NCBI GenBank assembly: GCA_964503235.1
Contig: CAZCZJ010000046.1
Span: forward strand, 1 to 18,450
Origin: W425 sp964503235
Lineage (GTDB): Bacteria > Chloroflexota > Dehalococcoidia > Dehalococcoidales > RBG-16-60-22
Reading direction: 5' to 3'
Length of the DNA stretch: 18,450 bases
Numbering within the stretch: position 1 is the stretch's first letter; each line of letters begins with the position of its first letter. The notes beneath the pieces are model-generated. The model was not told where the DNA came from and searched no databases. It was given only the letters and a program-made list of their open reading frames with translations. A program made the translations under genes and the position numbers. This document shows positions 6,710 to 13,065 of this stretch, one piece after another.

Positions 6710-8128
6710 ATGCCCGAGCTTATCATTATCATAGTATATTTTCTGATAATTATAGCCATCGGCATTATCAGCCGGAAAAAAGCCAGGGAGGCCGATGACT
6801 TCTTCGTTGCGGGGAGAAAGAGCTCTGCCTGGTTCGTGACCGGTTCGCTGCTGGCTACCATCATCGGCGGGTCAGCTACTATAGGTATGGCGGGATTCGG
6901 TTATACACGGGGCCTGACCGGAGCCTGGTGGATACTGGTGGGCAGTATCGGCCTGATAGTCCTGGGACTCTTTTTCGCGGGAAAAGTGAGAAAGTTCGCC
7001 CTCTACACGCTCCCCGAACTGATTGAAAAGCAGTATGACCGCCGCGTGGCTTTTGCCTCATCGATACTCATCGTCATCGCCTGGATAGGCGTAATCGCCG
7101 CCCAGATTGTAGCCGCGGGAACGATTATGAGCGTCCTGGACATGGGGAGCCGGGAGCTATGGATGGTCATTTTTTCCGCAGTGTTCATTCTCTATACCCT
7201 GCTGGGCGGACAGTATTCCGTCCTCCGCACCGACCTGTTTCAGTCGGTGATAATCTTCGGGGGCATCTTTGCCGGGGTGGGCGTACTCCTTTCCAGACTG
7301 GGAGGCTGGGAAGGACTGCAAAACTCACTATCATCGGACATGTTCGCTTTTCCTGTCAGTTCCCGGTTCGGCGGCATGAGCCTCGTTTCTCTCCTGCTGG
7401 TGGTCGGGCTGACGTACGTGGTCGGACCGGACATGTACTCGCGCATCTTCTGCGCCAGAGACGATAAAACCGCCAGGATATCCACTTTCAGCACAGCGGC
7501 GCTGCTCATCCCGATAGCTCTGGCGATAACCGTCATCGGCATGGGGGCCGCCGTCCTCTTCCCGCAGATAGCGGCGGAACAAGCGCTGCCCACGGTAATT
7601 AAAGAGATATTTTCGCCGCTCCTGGGAAGCATCGTCCTGGCCGCCCTGCTCTGCGCGGTCATGTCCTCCGCCGATACCACTTTGCTGAGCGCCAGCACGA
7701 TACTATCGGTGGATATCATCGGCAAATTCCGTCCGACATCCTCACAGACGGCTATACTGCCCCGTTCCCGCTGGATAATCCTACTATTGGGAATATGCTC
7801 ACTGATAGTGGCGCTGCTTCTGGATGGGATTATAAGCTCGCTGCTTTTTGCCTATACCGTCTACACCTGCGGGGTGACCCTGCCCGTTATTTTCGGATTT
7901 TTTAAAGACAAACTGAAAATTACCGCCAACGGGGCGCTGGCGGCGTTAATCGGGGGCGGGGGACTGGGGCTTTTCAGCAAGATAGCGCCTTATATCGATG
8001 ACTGGTTTAATCTGGACGGCACATTATCATCGGTAAAATACCTCGACCTCTGGGCGCTGGCTCTGAGCGTGGTGCTTCTCTTCCTGGTGAGCTATATTGA
8101 TAGGCTGATTAAAAATAAAGGTGCCTGA
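6710..8128 (+). CDS. Sodium:solute symporter (SSS family)
   Basis: This is a 472-residue inner-membrane transporter with about 12-13 hydrophobic segments. It shows the family pattern: a short N-terminal helix, then KKAREADDFFVAGR, ATIIGGSATIGMAGFGY (helix TM2 region), TLPELIEKQYDRR, and MSSADTTLLSASTILSVDI, where the Ser/Thr pair corresponds to the second sodium site of the LeuT-like fold. Family members take up proline, pantothenate, sugars or small acids with sodium; the substrate cannot be read from the sequence. The ATG at 6710 follows GGGAAGGTG. The final helix is followed by a short basic tail, and the protein looks complete. It is a single gene, with repeat-filled DNA downstream and no clear own promoter in the 134 bases upstream. 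Confidence 0.9.
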   Translation: MPELIIIIVYFLIIIAIGIISRKKAREADDFFVAGRKSSAWFVTGSLLATIIGGSATIGMAGFGYTRGLTGAWWILVGSIGLIVLGLFFAGKVRKFALYTLPELIEKQYDRRVAFASSILIVIAWIGVIAAQIVAAGTIMSVLDMGSRELWMVIFSAVFILYTLLGGQYSVLRTDLFQSVIIFGGIFAGVGVLLSRLGGWEGLQNSLSSDMFAFPVSSRFGGMSLVSLLLVVGLTYVVGPDMYSRIFCARDDKTARISTFSTAALLIPIALAITVIGMGAAVLFPQIAAEQALPTVIKEIFSPLLGSIVLAALLCAVMSSADTTLLSASTILSVDIIGKFRPTSSQTAILPRSRWIILLLGICSLIVALLLDGIISSLLFAYTVYTCGVTLPVIFGFFKDKLKITANGALAALIGGGGLGLFSKIAPYIDDWFNLDGTLSSVKYLDLWALALSVVLLFLVSYIDRLIKNKGA

Positions 8129-8149
8129 AAATAAGCTGAGATAATATAC

Positions 8150-8428
8150 CTCACCCCCCTGTTTTTAGTGAACCTATCCCCCTGTGTCCCCCTTCCCTTG
8201 AGGATTGATGAAGGGAAGGGGGAATAATTGAAAGAGGGGCTTCGCCCCTCTTAGACGCCCCTTTAGTTTTATGCACGGGGCTAGCGCCCCCTCTCGCTGC
8301 GAAATTCCCTTTTTGGGAATACGCGGGTAAATCTCCCTCGTCCCCTTTGAAGAAAGGGGAAAACCGGGCGGGGGGAAATAACTGACAATAGCACAATAAC
8401 ACGAGGGTGGTTTGGGTGGGAATAGATA
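8150..8428 (+). repeat. Composite interspersed repeat, copy 2 (in the 8129-8517 intergenic region)
   Basis: This fills most of the 389-base gap before thrS. It starts with CCTCACCCCC, then a hairpin with 13-base arms (8187-8199 and 8211-8223). AGAGGGGCTTCGCCCCTCT follows at 8233-8251 as a second hairpin. Further small hairpins include ATTCCC/GGGAAT near 8305-8325 and TCCCCTTT/AAAGGGGA at 8341-8360 around GAAG. It ends with GGGTGGGAATAGATA at 8414-8428. No gene is supported in this gap. Confidence 0.65.
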
Positions 8429-8482
8429 ACTCTTGTTCGGGTGGGGCTGGATCGAACAATAAAACAACAGCTTAGAGTCCAA

Positions 8483-8511
8483 TTGCCTTCGTAGGTGGGG
8501 GCTGATATAAT
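8483..8511 (+). promoter_or_regulatory. Promoter of thrS, implying a leaderless mRNA
   Basis: TTGCCT at 8483-8488, a 17-base spacer and TATAAT at 8506-8511 with TG at 8503-8504 form an extended -10 promoter. The expected start, about 7 bases after the -10, coincides with the GTG at 8518. No Shine-Dalgarno sequence precedes that codon. Confidence 0.72.
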
Positions 8512-8517
8512 GAGCTT

Positions 8518-10239
8518 GTGAACGCCGAGAATAAACTGGAAATAATTCGCCATTCGGCCTCGCATGTCATGGCTGAGGCGGTTCTGTCTATCTTCCCTGA
8601 CGCCAAGTTCGGCATCGGGCCGGCGATAGAGGACGGCTTCTATTACGATTTCGATTTGCCGCGCACGCTGACGCCCGAAGACCTGCCGGTCATCGAGGAG
8701 AAAATGGGCGAAATTATCAAAGCCGACCTGCCTTTTAGCTATAAAGAGCTTCCCAAAGAAGAGGCCAGAAAACTATTCGCTGCTCAGCCCTACAAGCTGG
8801 AACTGATTGACGAAATAGAAGACGACAAGGTGGGGATATATGAGCAGGGGAACTTTATTGATTTGTGCCGGGGTCCTCACGTTAATTCGACCGGTGAAAT
8901 CAAAGCCTTTAAGCTGAACAGCATTGCCGGGGCTTACTGGCGGGGCGATGAGCACAACGCCATGCTCCAGCGCATCTACGGCGTCGCCTTCGAGAGCCAG
9001 AAGGAACTGGACGCATACCTCGAAAGGATGGAGGAAGCCCAGAAACGCGACCACCGGAAGCTGGGCAGAGAACTCGACCTTTACCTGGCACCGGACGAAA
9101 TAGGCGGAGGTCTGATCATACTTACACCCAAGGGTGGCCGTATCCGCACAATCATCGAGGATTTCTGGCGCCAGGAGCATCTCGCCAACAGATACGAAAT
9201 TCTATATACGCCCCATATCGGACTGGCTGATTTATGGCAGACCAGCGGACACCTAGACTTTTACCGGGAAAACATGTATTCACCCATCACCATCGACGAG
9301 CGGGAATACTATCTCAAGCCGATGAACTGCCCCTTTCACATGCTCGCCTATAAATCACGTACCCGTTCTTACCGGGAATTACCTCTCCGCTGGGCGGAGC
9401 TGGGCACCGTTTACCGCTATGAACGCAGCGGCGTTTTACACGGTCTCTTGAGAGTACGGGGTTTCACCCAGGACGATGCCCACATCATCTGTACACCGGA
9501 ACAGATGAACAGCGAAATGTCAGAAGTGCTCCGGTTTTCTCTGTATATGCTGCGGAGTTTCGGCCTTCAGAAGTATAAGGTTTACCTGGCGACACAACCC
9601 GAGAAGTGGATAGGTACCGACCAGATGTGGCAGGACGCCCAGGAAGCCCTGCGCCGGGTTATCGATGAAAACAAACTTGAATATGAGGTTGACGAGGGGG
9701 GCGGGGTGTTCTACGGGCCGAAAATCGACCTCAAAGCCGAGGATGCCATCGGGCGCGAGTGGCAGCTGAGCACTATTCAATTCGACTTCAATTTGCCGGA
9801 GCGTTTCGATCTGGTATATATCGGCGCTGACGGTCATGAGCACCGACCTTACATGATACACCGCGCCCTGTTAGGCTCCTGGGAACGCTTTTTCGGGCTT
9901 CTTATTGAACATTACGCCGGGGCTTTCCCTGTATGGCTGGCACCGGTGCAGGTGAAAATCATACCGGTCGCCGACCGCCACCTGGACTATGCCCGCAAGC
10001 TGGAAGGCGAGTTTAAGGGTAAGGGCATACGCGTGGAAGTGGACGACCGCTCGGAACGGATGAACCTGAAAATCCGGCAGGCACAACTGGAGAAAATCCC
10101 CTACATGGCAATCGTCGGGGATAAAGAAGAAGCCGATAACACCATCTCCGTAAGACAACGCAGCGGTGAGCAATTACCAGCACAGTCTTATGCAGAATTC
10201 CTGGAAGCCATTAGTCAAGAAATAGCGGATAAAGTTTAA
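8518..10239 (+). CDS. thrS: Threonyl-tRNA synthetase lacking the TGS domain
   Basis: The enzyme charges tRNA-Thr with threonine. The 573-residue protein starts directly in the editing domain: HSASH (H12, H16) and CRGPH (C117, H121) match the post-transfer editing site that removes serine. The class II catalytic core follows, with zinc ligands C271, H322 and H448 at the same spacing as in the E. coli enzyme (C334, H385, H511). HRALLGSWERF is motif 3, and a C-terminal anticodon-binding domain begins near WLAPVQV. The usual N-terminal TGS domain of about 60 residues is absent, and an in-frame TGA at 8503-8505 shows that no longer frame exists. The GTG at 8518 is the only plausible start and appears leaderless. 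infC follows after a repeat-filled gap with its own promoter. Confidence 0.95.
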   Translation: MNAENKLEIIRHSASHVMAEAVLSIFPDAKFGIGPAIEDGFYYDFDLPRTLTPEDLPVIEEKMGEIIKADLPFSYKELPKEEARKLFAAQPYKLELIDEIEDDKVGIYEQGNFIDLCRGPHVNSTGEIKAFKLNSIAGAYWRGDEHNAMLQRIYGVAFESQKELDAYLERMEEAQKRDHRKLGRELDLYLAPDEIGGGLIILTPKGGRIRTIIEDFWRQEHLANRYEILYTPHIGLADLWQTSGHLDFYRENMYSPITIDEREYYLKPMNCPFHMLAYKSRTRSYRELPLRWAELGTVYRYERSGVLHGLLRVRGFTQDDAHIICTPEQMNSEMSEVLRFSLYMLRSFGLQKYKVYLATQPEKWIGTDQMWQDAQEALRRVIDENKLEYEVDEGGGVFYGPKIDLKAEDAIGREWQLSTIQFDFNLPERFDLVYIGADGHEHRPYMIHRALLGSWERFFGLLIEHYAGAFPVWLAPVQVKIIPVADRHLDYARKLEGEFKGKGIRVEVDDRSERMNLKIRQAQLEKIPYMAIVGDKEEADNTISVRQRSGEQLPAQSYAEFLEAISQEIADKV

Positions 10240-10287
10240 AATCTCAGTTCGTGACACGGCGGTTCAATCCGGTTTTAGATAATTTAT

Positions 10288-10490
10288 TAAGCTCATCCCC
10301 TGACCCCCTCTCAAACAGGTATATATTCTACGCATTTATTCGTTTGTTTGAGAGGGGGAAAGAATTGAAAGAGGGGTTTCACCTCTCTTAAACACCCCGG
10401 GATTTTATAGTAGAGTCTTTTCAATAAGGGAAGTCTAAGAGGGGCTTTGTCCCTATTTTTCCTCATGGGCGGGCGGGTGGGTAAATTATC
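10288..10490 (+). repeat. Composite interspersed repeat, copy 3 (in the gap between thrS and infC)
   Basis: The roughly 395-base gap after thrS holds a diverged copy. It has CTCATCCCC, a hairpin with 14-base arms (10304-10317 and 10345-10358, CCCCCTCTCAAACA and its complement), and ATTGAAAGAGGGGTTTCACC (start 10365) forming the second hairpin. A further AAGAGGGGCTTTGTCCC stands near 10437-10453, and a right end GGGTGGG lies at 10475-10481. No gene is seen here. Confidence 0.55.
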
Positions 10491-10562
10491 ACAATTAAAT
10501 GAGAGTACAATTAAGGTAAGCACCCTTCAACCTGATGCCAATAATATCAGGAACATACAGGG

Positions 10563-10591
10563 TTGATTCTTAGAGAATAATATGGTATAGT
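10563..10591 (+). promoter_or_regulatory. Promoter of infC
   Basis: TTGATT at 10563-10568 and TATAGT at 10586-10591 are 17 bases apart, with TG at 10583-10584 giving an extended -10. The predicted start near 10598 lies after the TTG at 10594, so that codon cannot serve as the infC start from this promoter. Confidence 0.62.
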
Positions 10592-10616
10592 TTTTGTTCG
10601 TAGGATATCTGTATTT

Positions 10617-10625
10617 GGAGGAGGT
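10617..10625 (+). promoter_or_regulatory. Strong Shine-Dalgarno site of infC
   Basis: GGAGGAGGT lies 10 bases before the in-frame ATA at 10636-10638. There is no ATG, GTG or TTG in frame within reach of this site; the next ATG (10669) is 43 bases away. Confidence 0.7.
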
Positions 10626-10635
10626 AAAAAGAGAC

Positions 10636-11168
10636 ATAGTTAAGCAACTTCGTGTTAACGAGCGAATCATGGCCAAGGAGATTCGCCTGGTGGGGGAGAA
10701 GGGAGAGCAACTCGGGATTATGCCCGTGATTCAGGCACGGGAGATGGCAAGGAAGCAAAGCCTGGACCTTGTAGAAGTAGCTCCTAGCTCAATACCTCCT
10801 GTCTGTCGGCTTCTTGACTACGGCAAGTATAAATACGAGCAGGCGAAGAAAGAGCAGCTGGCCAAGAAAAGCCAGAAGCTATCGCTACTCCGGGAGATAC
10901 GGCTGAGACCCAAAATCGGGATTCATGATTTTGAAGCTAAAGCCAGGACCGCCCGGAAACTGTTGACCGAAGGCGATAAGGTAAAGATAACACTGATGTT
11001 CCGGGGTCGCGAATCCACTCACCCCGAGCTGGGCTGGAAAGTCCTGCAGCGCATGGTGGAATCGTTAAACGATATATCCTACCTGGAAAGGAAACCGGTG
11101 ATGGAGGGGAGGCGGATGAACATCATCGTGGCACCGGGAACACCGAAAGTTAAAGCTAAAGAAGAGAC
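10636..11168 (+). CDS. infC: Translation initiation factor IF-3, 3' end in assembly gap, probable AUA start
   Basis: IF-3 binds the 30S subunit, keeps it free of 50S and checks start-codon pairing. The visible 177 codons hold the N-domain (LRVNERIMAKEIRLV, then GEQLGIM), the family signature PPVCRLLDYGKYKYEQ, the linker helix, and the C-domain with KVKITLMFRGRE and a final strand ending IVAPG. Family members start a few residues before LRVNE, and the codon there, after a strong Shine-Dalgarno, is ATA at 10636. The in-frame TTG codons at 10594 and 10615 lie before the predicted transcript start or before the binding site. Rare start codons in infC are known in E. coli (AUU) and allow IF-3 to repress itself. 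The coding sequence runs into 100 N, but little should be missing. Confidence 0.88.
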
Positions 11169-11268
11169 NNNNNNNNNNNNNNNNNNNNNNNNNNNNNNNN
11201 NNNNNNNNNNNNNNNNNNNNNNNNNNNNNNNNNNNNNNNNNNNNNNNNNNNNNNNNNNNNNNNNNNNN
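11169..11268. other. Assembly gap of 100 N
   Basis: Exactly 100 undetermined bases separate infC from rpmI. The round number suggests a scaffold placeholder of unknown true length. The end of infC and the upstream half of the rpmI leader are hidden. Confidence 0.97.
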
Positions 11269-11279
11269 GGAAGCACAAC

Positions 11280-11483
11280 ATGCCGAAACTTAAGACGCAT
11301 AAGGGAGCAAAAAGCCGCTTTCACATTACCGGCAGCGGTAAAATAATGAGGGTCAAGGGACCTAAAAGTCACCTGCGCATGAAGAAAGCCAAGCGGGTAC
11401 GAGGGCTTTTCGACGAGATGATACAATTACACCCGAGTGACCGCAAGCGCATATCAAGACTGATACCCTACGGCACGAAATAG
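11280..11483 (+). CDS. rpmI: 50S ribosomal protein L35
   Basis: This is a 67-residue, highly basic ribosomal protein of usual length. It begins MPKLKTHKGAKSRF and continues with ITGSGKIMRVKGPKSHLRMKK, the conserved L35 core that binds 23S rRNA. The ATG at 11280 follows GGAAG at 11269-11273, directly after the assembly gap. It is part of the infC-rpmI-rplT operon, with L20 starting 18 bases downstream. In E. coli and Bacillus L20 controls this operon through a leader RNA; any such element before rpmI would fall in the gap and cannot be judged. Confidence 0.96.
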   Translation: MPKLKTHKGAKSRFHITGSGKIMRVKGPKSHLRMKKAKRVRGLFDEMIQLHPSDRKRISRLIPYGTK

Positions 11484-11501
11484 AGCAGGAGGAACCATAA
11501 C

Positions 11502-11858
11502 TTGCCCAGAGTCAAACGAGGAGTAACCTCACACCAACGTCATAAGAAGATACTGTCCCTCACCAAGGGACATCGAGGCACCAAGAACCGGCTTATCAAG
11601 CGAGCTAACGAGTCGATGATAAAATCGTTAGCCTACGCCTATGCCCATCGACGCGAAAGAAAAGGCGACATGAGGCGACTCTGGATACTGAGGATAAACG
11701 CCGCCTGCCGCGCCCAGGGGACTACCTACAGTCAATTCATGGACGGGCTCAAGAAGTCCGGCATTGAAATAAACCGCAAGATGCTGGCCGACATGGCGGT
11801 AAGAGAGCCGGAGAGCTTTAGCAGCCTGGCCGCGATGGCTGGAGGGAAAGCTCAATAG
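11502..11858 (+). CDS. rplT: 50S ribosomal protein L20
   Basis: This 118-residue basic protein is needed early in 50S assembly. It shows the typical start MPRVKRGVTSHQRHKKIL, the GHRGTKNRL turn, RRERKGDMRRLWILRINAA and a globular C-terminal half with YSQFMDGLKKSGI and NRKMLADMA. The TTG start at 11502 matches the family N-terminus and follows AGGAGGA at 11487-11493. The gene ends the translation-factor operon, and a candidate intrinsic terminator lies 28 bases downstream. Confidence 0.96.
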   Translation: MPRVKRGVTSHQRHKKILSLTKGHRGTKNRLIKRANESMIKSLAYAYAHRRERKGDMRRLWILRINAACRAQGTTYSQFMDGLKKSGIEINRKMLADMAVREPESFSSLAAMAGGKAQ

Positions 11859-11886
11859 CAGAGCTCTTGAACAAGAAACATTACTT

Positions 11887-11924
11887 AATTCCCCTTCCCT
11901 TCAGCAACGGAAGGGGAAATTTTT
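11887..11924 (+). terminator. Candidate intrinsic terminator between rplT and pheS
   Basis: Arms AATTCCCCTTCC (11887-11898) and GGAAGGGGAA (11909-11918) enclose a 10-base loop and are followed by five T at 11920-11924. The stem resembles the hairpins of the interspersed repeats. It lies just 15 bases before the pheS ATG, so pheS expression must come from readthrough or from a promoter I could not find. Confidence 0.6.
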
Positions 11925-11938
11925 AATAGTGAAGAAAA

Positions 11939-12979
11939 ATGTTAGACAAGATTAAAGAGATTAAAACGGCGGCTCTAAAGCAACTTGAGGGTGTTGACAA
12001 TACCAAAGGCCTGGAATCGTGGCGCGTGCAATACCTGGGTAAAAAGAGTCCGCTGACCCAGATACTGCGCGGCCTGGCCAATCTGTCCATCGAGGAAAGA
12101 AAAGCCGTCGGGGCTGCCGCCAACAAAGTCAAACACGAACTGGAAGGCAGCGCCAGCCAGAAAAACCAGACACTCCGGGATGTGCAGCTAACATCCGAAG
12201 CTATCGGAGAGACGGTCGATATCAGCCTGCCGGGCCGTCCCCTGCCGGTGGGACGCCGCCACCCCATCACCCGGGCAATCGACGAGATATGCGATATCTT
12301 CATCTCGATGGGCTTCCAGGTGGTGCAGGGACCCGACGTGGAGTGGGACTATTACAACTTTGAGGCTCTGAACATCACCGCCGAACACCCCTCGCGGGAC
12401 GACATGTCAACCTACTGGATTGACAGCCAAACGGAAGACAAGCACGGACGGATGCTGCTGCGTACGCACGGCACCGCTATCAGCGCCAGGATTGTAGAAA
12501 CGATGAAACCGCCCATCAGGGCGATAGAGCCCGCCAGGGTCTACCGCTACGAGGCTACCGACGCCACGCACCTAAATATTTATCACAACATGGACGGGCT
12601 GGCGGTGGACAAGGACATTACCATGGGCGACCTCAAAGGTGTCCTTTTTGAATTCGTGCACCGGTACTTCGGGCCGAAGAGAAAAATACGATTCCGCACC
12701 GATTATTTCCCCTTCGTGGAACCGGGCGGGGAAATAGCCATCGACTGTATCGCCTGCAAGGGCTCGGGCTGTCGCGTCTGCGGCAACAGCGGCTGGCTGG
12801 AAATACTGGGGTGCGGCATGACCCATCCCGACGTACTGCGGCGGGGCGGCATCGACCCGGAGGAGTATACGAGTTTCGCCTTCGGAATGGGACTGGAACG
12901 AATGCCCATGCTGCGCTACGGAATCGAAGACATGCGTCTTTTTTATAACAACGACCTGAGATTTTTAGGGCAGTTTTAG
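11939..12979 (+). CDS. pheS: Phenylalanyl-tRNA synthetase, alpha subunit
   Basis: The alpha subunit carries the catalytic site of the alpha2-beta2 enzyme that charges tRNA-Phe. The 346-residue protein has an N-terminal helical hairpin (about 1-90) for tRNA contact and then a class II core. That core includes GRRHPITRAIDEI, the motif 2 segment ARVYRYEATDATH and the motif 3 region FAFGMGLERMPMLRYGI. Between them is a cysteine knuckle C270-x2-C273-x4-C278-x2-C281 leading into GWLEILGCGM, a variant found in several phyla that probably binds zinc. The ATG at 11939 has only a weak purine-rich site before it (GAAG). It is followed by pheT after 86 bases. Confidence 0.95.
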   Translation: MLDKIKEIKTAALKQLEGVDNTKGLESWRVQYLGKKSPLTQILRGLANLSIEERKAVGAAANKVKHELEGSASQKNQTLRDVQLTSEAIGETVDISLPGRPLPVGRRHPITRAIDEICDIFISMGFQVVQGPDVEWDYYNFEALNITAEHPSRDDMSTYWIDSQTEDKHGRMLLRTHGTAISARIVETMKPPIRAIEPARVYRYEATDATHLNIYHNMDGLAVDKDITMGDLKGVLFEFVHRYFGPKRKIRFRTDYFPFVEPGGEIAIDCIACKGSGCRVCGNSGWLEILGCGMTHPDVLRRGGIDPEEYTSFAFGMGLERMPMLRYGIEDMRLFYNNDLRFLGQF

Positions 12980-13065
12980 GTTTTTTATAAAGAGTGGAAG
13001 GGGAAACCGGCAGAAGCATTGAACACTGCGAAATAGTAAATGAAATCAAATCGAGACTCTAAAAG

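Noticed and set aside
8151..8565. Overlapping minus-strand open frames of about 100 residues.
   Set aside because: They run through hairpin repeats and encode low-complexity Pro/Ser/Gly-rich peptides without a ribosome site.
10594..10635. TTG at 10594 as the infC start, giving a longer N-terminus.
   Set aside because: It lies three bases after the -10 box and before the expected transcript start, and the strong ribosome site lies inside the extra segment.
12980..13065. A tRNA or small RNA gene between pheS and pheT.
   Set aside because: No cloverleaf, CCA end or T-loop sequence is visible in these 86 bases.
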